Shown in pieces: positions 1-6,075 of a stretch of DNA of 6,879 nt (positions are counted from its first letter, which is position 1; each line of letters begins with the position of its first letter). The notes under the pieces are model-generated. The model was given only the letters and a program-made list of their open reading frames with translations. It ran no database searches and was not told the origin of the DNA. A program made the position numbers and the translations under genes. The stretch is taken from positions 1-6,879 of the forward strand of contig SXSX01000227.1 in assembly GCA_005793295.1 (NCBI GenBank). The letters run 5' to 3'. The DNA comes from Burkholderiales bacterium. Lineage in GTDB: Bacteria > Pseudomonadota > Gammaproteobacteria > Burkholderiales > Burkholderiaceae_C.

Positions 1-758
1 AGTTTGACGAGTGCACGCCCTATTTTTCAGTAGAGCCCAAGACCAAAGGCCAGATCACGACCGAGCGCGAAGCGCGTCTTTCCATGGAGTTGAGTTTGCG
101 TTGGGCCAAGCGGTGCCAAGAAGAGTTTGCGCGTTTGAACAACCCGAACGCTTTGTTTGGCATTGTTCAAGGCGGCATGTTTGAGCATCTGCGTGACGAG
201 TCCTTGGCAGGCCTAGAGGCCTTGGACTTTCCGGGAATTGCCGTCGGCGGTTTGAGCGTGGGTGAACCCAAAGACCACATGATGCGCGTGTTGGAACACG
301 TGGGCCCACGTTTGCCTGCGCATAAACCCCATTACCTCATGGGAGTTGGCACACCTGAAGACTTGATTGCCGGGGTGAAAAACGGGATTGATATGTTTGA
401 TTGCGTGATGCCCACGCGCAATGCCCGTAACGGAACCCTGTTTAGTCGCTTTGGTGATTTGAAAATTCGCAACGCCCGCCATAAAAGTGATGCCCAACCA
501 CTGGACGTAACCTGCACCTGTTATGCCTGTGCTGGTAGTTCAGGGGTGTCGTGGGACCAAGGCGGGCGCGCGGGCTTTAGTCGCGCTTACTTACACCACC
601 TGGACCGGTGCGGCGAAATGCTGGGCCCGATGCTGGCGAGTATTCATAACTTGCATTACTACCTGAACCTGATGCAGGAAGTGCGCAACGCCCTAGACGC
701 GGGTCGCTTTGCGGCCTTTGTCACGCAGTTCCACGCTGACCGGGCGCGTGGCGTTTAG
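1..758 (+). CDS. tgt: Queuine/preQ1 tRNA-guanine transglycosylase, 3' part (5' end outside window)
   Basis: TGT exchanges guanine-34 for preQ1 in the anticodon wobble position of GUN tRNAs (Asp, Asn, His, Tyr), a step of queuosine synthesis in the cytoplasm. The reading frame is open from the left edge (first full codon at 3) to TAG at 756-758, giving 251 residues against roughly 370-390 for the family. Visible family blocks are FDECTPY at the left edge, SMELSLRWAKRC, GIVQGG, GGLSVGEPK, YLMGVGTPEDL, and GIDMFDCVMPTRNARNG, whose Asp (399-401) corresponds to the catalytic nucleophile. Zinc ligands are Cys codons at 513, 519 and 528 (CxCxxC) and the His of SIHNLHYY at 645. Between the third Cys and SRAYLHHLDRC there are 16 residues, where E. 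coli TGT has three. The first in-frame ATG, at 84, is internal and is not the start. No terminator is seen after the stop; the trp leader begins about 20 nt downstream. Confidence 0.96.
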   Translation, partial: FDECTPYFSVEPKTKGQITTEREARLSMELSLRWAKRCQEEFARLNNPNALFGIVQGGMFEHLRDESLAGLEALDFPGIAVGGLSVGEPKDHMMRVLEHVGPRLPAHKPHYLMGVGTPEDLIAGVKNGIDMFDCVMPTRNARNGTLFSRFGDLKIRNARHKSDAQPLDVTCTCYACAGSSGVSWDQGGRAGFSRAYLHHLDRCGEMLGPMLASIHNLHYYLNLMQEVRNALDAGRFAAFVTQFHADRARGV

Positions 759-761
759 CTT

Positions 762-770
762 TGCTACACT
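762..770 (+). promoter_or_regulatory. Extended -10 promoter candidate for the trp leader/operon
   Basis: TGC followed by TACACT forms an extended -10 motif (TGn plus a hexamer matching TATAAT at four of six positions). It lies just after the tgt stop codon. No good -35 hexamer lies 16-18 nt upstream, which is tolerable for an extended -10 site. Transcription would start around 776-778, at or next to the A of the leader-peptide ATG. This is an inference from sequence only. Confidence 0.4.
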
Positions 771-777
771 CCTAGCC

Positions 778-864
778 ATGTTTATTCACCGCATCTGCAT
801 TACAGGTTGTAGCGACCGGGGAGCCTGGCCCTGGCGTACGCTGACTGTTTTGCCAAAGTCCTAA
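778..864 (+). CDS. trpL: Tryptophan leader peptide (28 aa), attenuator sensor ORF
   Basis: A 28-codon ORF runs from ATG 778 to TAA 862-864, inside the leader between tgt and trpE. It carries two Trp codons separated by one Pro codon (GAWPWRT, with TGG at 826-828 and 832-834). Such Trp clustering just upstream of trpE, followed by competing stem-loops, is the hallmark of proteobacterial trp attenuation: a ribosome short of charged tRNA-Trp stalls there and changes the folding of the leader RNA. The ORF is probably not kept for a protein product. There is no Shine-Dalgarno sequence before the ATG, and the candidate promoter would place the RNA 5' end at or within two bases of it, so leaderless initiation is possible. 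Chance occurrence of a short ORF cannot be excluded, but the WPW run, position and downstream RNA stems agree. Confidence 0.72.
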   Translation: MFIHRICITGCSDRGAWPWRTLTVLPKS

Positions 865-984
865 GTCGCCGCACGGGCTTGACCCGTACGGGCTCGCTTT
901 TGGACCGTGCGCACATCCATCTCCCTTGTTTTAAAGCGCTGTACCAGGCGCCAACGGTCGGATCGCCCCGCCGCTTGACCTTTT
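822..984 (+). promoter_or_regulatory. trp attenuator: mutually exclusive stems in the trpE leader
   Basis: Several complementary segments can be paired by eye. Segment 1 (822-827 plus 833-836, spanning the Trp codons) pairs with segment 2 (867-870 plus 874-879). Segment 2 (869-877) pairs with segment 3 (883-891): five perfect pairs, one C·A mismatch, three more pairs, loop CTTGA. Segment 3 (885-891) pairs with segment 4 (905-911), seven pairs including one G·U. Segment 4 (903-912) also pairs with segment 5 (948-951 plus 954-959), ten pairs with a two-base bulge. Thus 1:2 excludes 2:3, 2:3 excludes 3:4, and 3:4 excludes 4:5, the logic of an attenuator. Which stem is the terminator is unresolved: T4 runs sit at 898-901, 929-932 and 981-984. 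Energies were not computed. Apart from this and the leader ORF, nothing else is seen in 759-998. Confidence 0.55.
869..901 (+). terminator. Hairpin plus T4 in the trp leader, possible attenuator terminator
   Basis: GC-rich arms 869-877 and 883-891 pair over nine positions with a single C·A mismatch and a five-base loop. Weaker outer pairs (864-868 with 893-898) could carry the stem up to the TTTT at 898-901. It has the shape of an intrinsic terminator just after the leader-peptide stop. However, a ribosome at that stop codon would cover the left arm, so in classic logic this hairpin would be the antiterminator. The role is therefore open. Confidence 0.35.
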
Positions 985-990
985 GAGAGG
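985..990 (+). promoter_or_regulatory. Shine-Dalgarno site of trpE
   Basis: GAGAGG lies eight bases before the GTG at 999. It supports GTG as the trpE start and lies directly behind the T4 run at 981-984. Confidence 0.75.
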
Positions 991-998
991 CTCACTTT

Positions 999-2510
999 GT
1001 GACGACAGAAACCCAATTTCATGCGCTGGTAAGCCAAGGCTTCAACCGCATTCCCTTAATGGCGCAAGCTTTTGCAGACCTCGAGACGCCGCTGTCTTTG
1101 TATCTCAAGCTCACCGCCAACGCGCCACATACTTTCTTATTGGAGTCCGTAGTGGGTGGTGAGCGGTTTGGACGCTACAGTTTTATTGGACTACCTGCGC
1201 GTACTTTCTTGCGTTCCAGTGGTTTTGGCTTGGATGCAAAAACCGAGGTGGTGACAGACGGCTCGGTGGTAGAAACCTCCCACGCCAATCCCTTGGACTT
1301 TATTGCCCAGTATCAGCATCGTTTTAAAGTAGCGCTGCAGCCGGGGATGCCGCGTTTTTGCGGAGGCTTGGCGGGGTACTTTGGTTACGACGCCGTGCGC
1401 CACATTGAGAAGAAACTAGAAACCTCGTGCCCGCCCGATACCTTGGGTTGCCCGGATATTTTGCTTTTGCAGTGTGAAGAGCTGGCGGTGATTGACAATC
1501 TCTCGGGCAAGCTGCATTTGATGGTCTATGTGGACCCCGCAGTTCCCAATGCTTATGTCTTGGGGATGAACCGTTTACAGGCCTTGAAGTCTCAATTGGC
1601 TTTGGCAGTGCAAGCGCCGACGGTCAAACCCAGTGAGAGCTTTCCGGCCCAGCGCGACTTTGCCAAAGAGGATTACATTGCCGCCGTCGTTCGAGCCAAG
1701 GAGCGCATTGCCGGTGGAGACTTTATGCAAGTGCAAGTTGGCCAACGCATCAAAAAACGTTACACCGCCTCGCCTTTGAGTTTGTACCGGGCCCTGCGCT
1801 CCCTTAACCCCAGTCCGTACATGTATTACTACAACTTCAGTGGAGCAACGCAGGGCCGAGAAGACTTTCACGTTGTGGGAGCAAGCCCGGAAATTTTGGT
1901 GCGCCAAGAAACGGTGGGAGCGCAAACCAAGGTCACGATTCGTCCTTTGGCTGGAACGCGCCCACGCGGCGCTACCCCAGAGTTAGACAAAGCCGCCGAA
2001 GAAGAGTTGGTGAACGACCCCAAAGAGCGGGCCGAGCATGTGATGCTGATTGATCTAGCGCGTAATGACATTGGTCGTATCGCTCAAGTGGGAAGCGTCA
2101 AAGTGACCGATGCGTTTTGTGTTGAACGCTACAGCCACGTGATGCACATTGTGAGCAACGTAGAAGGAACGCTGAACCCGGGCATGACCAATATGGATGT
2201 GCTCAAAGCTACTTTTCCCGCTGGCACACTCACAGGCGCACCGAAGGTGCACGCGATGGAAGTGATTGACCAGTTAGAACCCACCAAACGCGGTATTTAT
2301 GGCGGTGCTTGCGGCTACCTCAGTTATGCAGGTGACATGGATGTGGCTATTGCCATTCGCACGGGCATCATTAAAGACCAGATGCTGTATGTTCAAGCGG
2401 CTGCGGGGGTGGTCGCCGATAGTGTGCCCGAGCTGGAATGGCGCGAAACCGAACATAAAGCCCGCGCCTTGTTGCGTGCTGCCGAATTGGTAGAAGAGGG
2501 ATTGGAGTGA
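999..2510 (+). CDS. trpE: Anthranilate synthase component I
   Basis: TrpE converts chorismate plus ammonia, delivered by TrpG, to anthranilate and pyruvate; it is the committed, tryptophan-inhibited step, in the cytoplasm. The 503-residue length is normal. The N-terminal domain carries the tryptophan-binding LLES (residues 47-50) and GRYSFIG (58-64). NPSPYMYYY (270-278) also belongs to the feedback site. The chorismate-binding domain shows VGASPEILVR, IRPLAGTRPRG (from 314), DPKERAEHVMLIDLARND, the LTGAPK block (411-416) and QAAAGVVADS (466-475). These favour TrpE over the related PabB. The start is GTG 999: a good Shine-Dalgarno site precedes it, and the next in-frame ATG (residue 21) would remove the conserved FNRIPL stretch. 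The TGA overlaps or abuts the start of trpG, so the two subunits are probably coupled. Regulation is likely by the upstream attenuator and by tryptophan feedback. Confidence 0.97.
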   Translation: MTTETQFHALVSQGFNRIPLMAQAFADLETPLSLYLKLTANAPHTFLLESVVGGERFGRYSFIGLPARTFLRSSGFGLDAKTEVVTDGSVVETSHANPLDFIAQYQHRFKVALQPGMPRFCGGLAGYFGYDAVRHIEKKLETSCPPDTLGCPDILLLQCEELAVIDNLSGKLHLMVYVDPAVPNAYVLGMNRLQALKSQLALAVQAPTVKPSESFPAQRDFAKEDYIAAVVRAKERIAGGDFMQVQVGQRIKKRYTASPLSLYRALRSLNPSPYMYYYNFSGATQGREDFHVVGASPEILVRQETVGAQTKVTIRPLAGTRPRGATPELDKAAEEELVNDPKERAEHVMLIDLARNDIGRIAQVGSVKVTDAFCVERYSHVMHIVSNVEGTLNPGMTNMDVLKATFPAGTLTGAPKVHAMEVIDQLEPTKRGIYGGACGYLSYAGDMDVAIAIRTGIIKDQMLYVQAAAGVVADSVPELEWRETEHKARALLRAAELVEEGLE

Positions 2511-2512
2511 CT

Positions 2513-3088
2513 ATGAAACTCTTGATGATCGACACCTACGACAGTTTTACCTACAACATCGTCCAGTACTTTGGAGAACTCGGTGCGCGGGTCGAGGTGT
2601 TTCGTAACGACGAAATTACGATTGAGGAAATTGCCAAACGCGCCCCGGATCGTTTAGTAATTTCCCCTGGTCCGTGTTCGCCCAATGAAGCTGGAATTTC
2701 GGTGGCGGCGATTCAGTATTTCATGGGGAAGTTGCCAATCTTGGGTGTCTGCTTGGGCCACCAAAGTATCGGTGCAGCTTTAGGCGGCAAGATCATTCGA
2801 GCACAGCAATTGATGCACGGGAAAACTAGTCTGATTGAGACGACTGGCGAAGGCGTTTTTACCGGTTTGCCGAAGCAGTTCACTGTCAACCGTTACCACT
2901 CCTTGGCTATTGATCGCGCGTCTTGCCCCAAAGAGCTGGCGATTACGGCGTGGACGCCGGATGGAGAAATCATGGGCGTGCGCCATACGGAGTTGCCGTT
3001 TGCGGTGCGCATGGAAGGCGTGCAATTTCACCCGGAGAGCATCCTGACCGAGTATGGTCACGCGATGCTTAAAAACTTTTTAGCGTAA
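2513..3088 (+). CDS. trpG: Anthranilate synthase component II, glutamine amidotransferase
   Basis: This class I amidotransferase hydrolyses glutamine and passes ammonia to TrpE. At 191 residues it is a single-domain protein of normal length. Visible blocks are YDSFTYN (9-15), the SPGPCSPNEAG oxyanion loop (51-61), GVCLGHQ with nucleophile Cys80, the MHGKTS segment (101-106), and GVQFHPES with His173 and Glu175 completing the triad. The ATG at 2513 gives the usual MKLLMID beginning and has GGAG at 2504-2507 five bases upstream. A GTG at 2507 would add two residues and overlap the trpE stop as GTGA. Either way trpE and trpG are tightly coupled. In many bacteria the same subunit also serves PabB in folate synthesis; no pabB is present in the window, so dual use cannot be judged. 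Confidence 0.95.
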   Translation: MKLLMIDTYDSFTYNIVQYFGELGARVEVFRNDEITIEEIAKRAPDRLVISPGPCSPNEAGISVAAIQYFMGKLPILGVCLGHQSIGAALGGKIIRAQQLMHGKTSLIETTGEGVFTGLPKQFTVNRYHSLAIDRASCPKELAITAWTPDGEIMGVRHTELPFAVRMEGVQFHPESILTEYGHAMLKNFLA

Positions 3089-3096
3089 GGCAGACT

Positions 3097-4179
3097 ATGC
3101 AAAAAACCGTTGATCTTCGCAGTGACACCGTCACCCAACCTACCGCTGCAATGCTTAAGGCGATGTTTGACGCCCCCTTGGGCGACGACGTTTTTGGTGA
3201 TGACCCTAGCGTCAATGCCTTACAGGAAAAAGTAGCCAGCATGCTGGGTTTTGAAGCCGCGCTTTTCATGCCCACGGGAACGCAGAGCAATTTGTGTGGA
3301 CTGATGGCGCATTGCCAACGCGGCGATGAGTACATCGTCGGGCAGTCTGCGCACACCTACCGTTACGAGGGCGGCGGAGCTGCGGTTTTGGGTAGCATTC
3401 AACCCCAACCATTGGCGCAAAACGCATTCGGCCAAATGGCCGTGGAAGATGTTGCTAACGCTATCAAGCCAGACGACTGCCACTTTGCGCAGACCAAGCT
3501 GTTGTGTTTAGAAAACACGTGGAACGGCCACACAATGCCTAGCGATTATCTAGACGGCATGACGCGACTGGCCCGAGAAAAAGGGCTATCGGTTCATTTA
3601 GACGGAGCGCGTTTGTTCAATGCTGCTGCGGCGTCTGCGCAGCCCGGTGAATCGGTGGCCGTATCGGCTAAGCGCATCACGTCCTACTTTGACAGTGCCT
3701 CAGTGTGCTTTAGCAAGGGGCTCGGAGCCCCTGTGGGCTCGGCTTTGTGTGGCAGCAAAGCATTGATCGCACGCGCCCATCGGGTGCGCAAGATGACGGG
3801 CGGCGGGATGCGCCAGTCTGGCCTCTTGGCTGCTGCTGCTGCGTTTGCGCTGGACAACCATTTGGAGCGTTTGGCGCAGGACCACTCCATGGCGCAGCGG
3901 CTGGCACAGGGTTTGGAAAATATCGCTGGTTTAAAAGTGCGCTCAGCGCAGACCAATATTGTTTTTGTAGATGTAGCCGACGGTAAAGGTCCTGATTTGC
4001 TGGCCTACCTCAAGACACACGGCGTTTTGGCAACAGGACTCATTGGCCTGCGTTTTGTAACGCATTTGGATGTGGATGCACAAGGGATTGACCATGCCGC
4101 GGCCTGTGTGCGTTCGTTTTTTAGCGAAGCAAACCCTTCAAAAACTTCATCAACCCACCGCGGCGCAGCGGTTTACTAA
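3097..4179 (+). CDS. ltaE: Low-specificity L-threonine aldolase (PLP-dependent)
   Basis: The enzyme cleaves L-threonine or L-allo-threonine to glycine and acetaldehyde, using pyridoxal phosphate. The 360 residues are slightly longer than the roughly 333-350 usual for the family. Visible marks are DLRSDTVTQPT at the N-terminus, GDDVFGDDPSVN, the FMPTGTQSN loop, the active-site AHTYRYEGGGAAVLG (His86), HLDGARLFNA (Asp169, Arg172), SVCFSKGLGAPVGS with PLP-binding Lys207, and RKMTGGGMRQSG. About 18 residues at the end (SEANPSKT onward, Ser/Thr/Arg-rich) look like a tail outside the fold. The ATG follows trpG by eight bases, with AAGG (3087-3090) overlapping the trpG stop. The gene therefore looks co-transcribed with trpG and trpD. 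It has no known step in tryptophan synthesis. The fold-type I family also includes aldolases acting on other beta-hydroxy amino acids, so substrate is inferred; the symbol follows the closest well-known member. Confidence 0.92.
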   Translation: MQKTVDLRSDTVTQPTAAMLKAMFDAPLGDDVFGDDPSVNALQEKVASMLGFEAALFMPTGTQSNLCGLMAHCQRGDEYIVGQSAHTYRYEGGGAAVLGSIQPQPLAQNAFGQMAVEDVANAIKPDDCHFAQTKLLCLENTWNGHTMPSDYLDGMTRLAREKGLSVHLDGARLFNAAAASAQPGESVAVSAKRITSYFDSASVCFSKGLGAPVGSALCGSKALIARAHRVRKMTGGGMRQSGLLAAAAAFALDNHLERLAQDHSMAQRLAQGLENIAGLKVRSAQTNIVFVDVADGKGPDLLAYLKTHGVLATGLIGLRFVTHLDVDAQGIDHAAACVRSFFSEANPSKTSSTHRGAAVY

Positions 4180-4190
4180 CCCCCAAGCTT

Positions 4191-4196
4191 GAAGGA
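4191..4196 (+). promoter_or_regulatory. Shine-Dalgarno site that sets the trpD start
   Basis: GAAGGA sits seven bases before ATG 4204. The upstream in-frame TTG at 4189 would place this site inside the gene, so ATG 4204 is preferred. Confidence 0.7.
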
Positions 4197-4203
4197 CAAA
4201 GCG

Positions 4204-5247
4204 ATGCCACACACCGTGAAAATCACGCCCCAAGAAGCCTTGCAGCGCACGATCGAACACCGTGAAATTTTTCACGATGAGATGCTGCATTTGATGCGCC
4301 AAATCATGTCCGGTGAGATGTCGCCTGTCATGATGGCGGCGATCATTACTGGGCTGCGGGTTAAAAAAGAAACGATTGGAGAGATCACTGCAGCAGCACA
4401 AGTGATGCGGGAATTCTCGACCAAAGTGCAAGTGAAAGACACCAAGCACTTGGTCGACATCGTCGGAACCGGTGGCGACGGATCCCACACTTTTAATATT
4501 TCAACTTGCTCTATGTTTGTGGCTGCAGCCGCGGGGGCTAAAGTCAGCAAGCACGGTGGGCGCAGCGTCAGCAGTAAAAGTGGGAGCGCCGATGTGCTGG
4601 AGGCTTTGGGCTTGAATATCAATTTATCGCCCGCTGCGATTTCTCAGTGCATCGCAGAACACGGCGTGGGTTTTATGTTCGCCCCTAACCACCATCCCGC
4701 GATGAAAAATGTCGCACCGGTGCGCCGAGAACTGGGAATTAAAACGATTTTTAATATCTTGGGCCCCTTAACCAATCCGGCTGGTGCTCCCAACATTTTG
4801 ATGGGCGTTTTCCATGCGGATTTAGTCGGTATTCAGATCCGTGCTTTGCAGCGTTTGGGTGCCGAACATGCTTTGGTGGTTTATGGTCGGGATGGGTTGG
4901 ATGAAGTCAGTCTTGGGGCTGCAACTTTGGTCGGAGAACTCAAAGACGGTCATATCACCGAGTACGAAATTCACCCAGAGGACTTTGGCATGGTGATGTC
5001 GAGCAACCGTGCTTTAAAGGTTGATACTGCAGATGATTCAAAAACCGTATTGCTGTCGGTTTTAAACAACCAAAGCGGTCCCGCTAAGGAGATTGTGATT
5101 CTTAACGCAGGCGTGGCTTTGTACGCCGCCAATGTGGCCGCTACGATGCAAGAAGGCATTGTGCTGGCGCAGAAGGCGATTGAGTCAGGTGCGGCCAAAG
5201 CCAAATTGGATGCTTTGGTCTTGCTATCGCATACGTTTGAAAAATAA
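4204..5247 (+). CDS. trpD: Anthranilate phosphoribosyltransferase
   Basis: TrpD transfers phosphoribose from PRPP to anthranilate, giving phosphoribosyl-anthranilate for TrpF. The 347 residues match the free-standing enzyme; there is no fused TrpG domain. Blocks seen are the PRPP-binding GTGGDGSHTFNIST (88-101), KHGGRSVSSKSGSADVLEALG (116-136), APNHHPAMKNVAPVRRELG, FNILGPLTNPAG, and the Mg-binding Asp233-Glu234 of GRDGLDEVS. The KHGGR motif has Gly where many homologues have Asn. The start is ATG 4204, chosen because GAAGGA lies seven bases upstream; a TTG at 4189 would add five residues. The gene begins 24 bases after the threonine aldolase stop and ends 36 bases before trpC, consistent with one operon. 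Confidence 0.96.
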   Translation: MPHTVKITPQEALQRTIEHREIFHDEMLHLMRQIMSGEMSPVMMAAIITGLRVKKETIGEITAAAQVMREFSTKVQVKDTKHLVDIVGTGGDGSHTFNISTCSMFVAAAAGAKVSKHGGRSVSSKSGSADVLEALGLNINLSPAAISQCIAEHGVGFMFAPNHHPAMKNVAPVRRELGIKTIFNILGPLTNPAGAPNILMGVFHADLVGIQIRALQRLGAEHALVVYGRDGLDEVSLGAATLVGELKDGHITEYEIHPEDFGMVMSSNRALKVDTADDSKTVLLSVLNNQSGPAKEIVILNAGVALYAANVAATMQEGIVLAQKAIESGAAKAKLDALVLLSHTFEK

Positions 5248-5283
5248 ACGACTCCAAATAACTGGTCAATCAAGAAAAGAAAA

Positions 5284-6072
5284 ATGAGCGACATACTAGA
5301 AAAAATCGTAGCAGTTAAACACCAAGAAGTGGCCGCAGCCCAGCGCCGAAAATCACTGGCGGCCGTGAGAGCTGACGCTGAATCGCGCGTACTCACGCGT
5401 GATTTTGTGGGTGCGATGCGATCCAAAATTGCAGCAGGCCACCCCGCGGTGATTGCAGAAATCAAAAAAGCCAGTCCTTCGAAAGGCGTCTTGCGCGAGG
5501 AATTTATTCCCGCCGACATTGCTCAGAGCTACGCGGAATATGGAGCAGCTTGTCTTTCGGTCTTAACCGATGTCGATTTTTTCCACGGCAGTGTGGATTT
5601 TTTAAAGCAGGCTCGGGCGTCTTGCCAGTTGCCCGTTTTGCGCAAAGACTTCATGGTGGATGCCTACCAAATTTATGAATCTCGGGCCATGGGGGCCGAC
5701 GCGGTGTTATTGATTGCAGCGTGTTTGGATGATGCGCAAATGAAAGATTTTGAAGCCATTGCGCGCAATTTAGATATGGCGGTGTTGGTTGAGGTACATG
5801 ACCAAGCCGAGCTTGAGCGGGCACTAAAACTCAAGACCCCTTTGATTGGAGTGAACAACCGCAACCTCAAGTCCTTTGAGGTTTCTTTGGACACCACCTT
5901 GACTTTGCGATCACACGTCCCTGCCGACCGAATTTTGGTGACCGAGAGTGGCATTCAAACTCGAGAAGATGTGCTTCGTATGGGCGCCTCAGGCGTCAAT
6001 GCTTTTTTGGTTGGCGAGGCTTTCATGCGGGCGAGCGACCCCGGCGTCGCGCTGGCCGAGCTTTTTGCCTGA
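5284..6072 (+). CDS. trpC: Indole-3-glycerol-phosphate synthase (monofunctional)
   Basis: TrpC decarboxylates and cyclises 1-(2-carboxyphenylamino)-1-deoxyribulose 5-phosphate to indole-3-glycerol phosphate, the substrate of TrpA. The 262 residues form one (beta/alpha)8 barrel without the fused TrpF domain of E. coli, so trpF must lie elsewhere. Active-site blocks are AEIKKASPSKG (Glu59, Lys61), LRKDFMVD (Lys121), VLVEVHD (Glu170), GVNNRNL (Asn191) and the phosphate-binding TESGI (Glu221, Ser222) with FLVGEAFMR near the end. The start is ATG 5284; upstream is only a weak purine-rich stretch (AAGAAAAGAAAA), while conserved MSDILEKIVAVKHQEV begins there. The stop TGA is followed after three bases by the ung start. 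Confidence 0.96.
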   Translation: MSDILEKIVAVKHQEVAAAQRRKSLAAVRADAESRVLTRDFVGAMRSKIAAGHPAVIAEIKKASPSKGVLREEFIPADIAQSYAEYGAACLSVLTDVDFFHGSVDFLKQARASCQLPVLRKDFMVDAYQIYESRAMGADAVLLIAACLDDAQMKDFEAIARNLDMAVLVEVHDQAELERALKLKTPLIGVNNRNLKSFEVSLDTTLTLRSHVPADRILVTESGIQTREDVLRMGASGVNAFLVGEAFMRASDPGVALAELFA

Positions 6073-6075
6073 GCT

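Noticed and set aside
213..497. Minus-strand open frame of 94 codons opposite tgt, and similar ones opposite the other genes
   Set aside because: They lie opposite strongly conserved genes, show no recognisable protein pattern, and are typical antisense shadows.
3717..3731. Perfect six-pair hairpin GGGGCT/AGCCCC in the threonine aldolase gene
   Set aside because: It overlaps the conserved codons for the PLP-lysine motif (KGLGAPVG) and has no T-run, so coding constraint explains it.
3829..3843. Four GCT repeats plus GCG, possible phase-variable microsatellite
   Set aside because: Only five in-frame alanine codons in a conserved helix; a trinucleotide repeat this short is unlikely to switch the frame.
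4189..4203. TTG 4189 as the trpD start
   Set aside because: The GAAGGA ribosome site lies at 4191-4196, downstream of TTG and well placed for ATG 4204.
5234..5250. CGTTT/AAACG inverted repeat at the trpD stop
   Set aside because: AT-rich five-pair stem without a T-run; does not look like a terminator.
5557..5582. Small hairpin (5557-5561 with 5566-5570) and T6 run in trpC
   Set aside because: Five-pair stem, with a six-base gap before the T-run; too weak for a terminator and fully inside conserved coding sequence.
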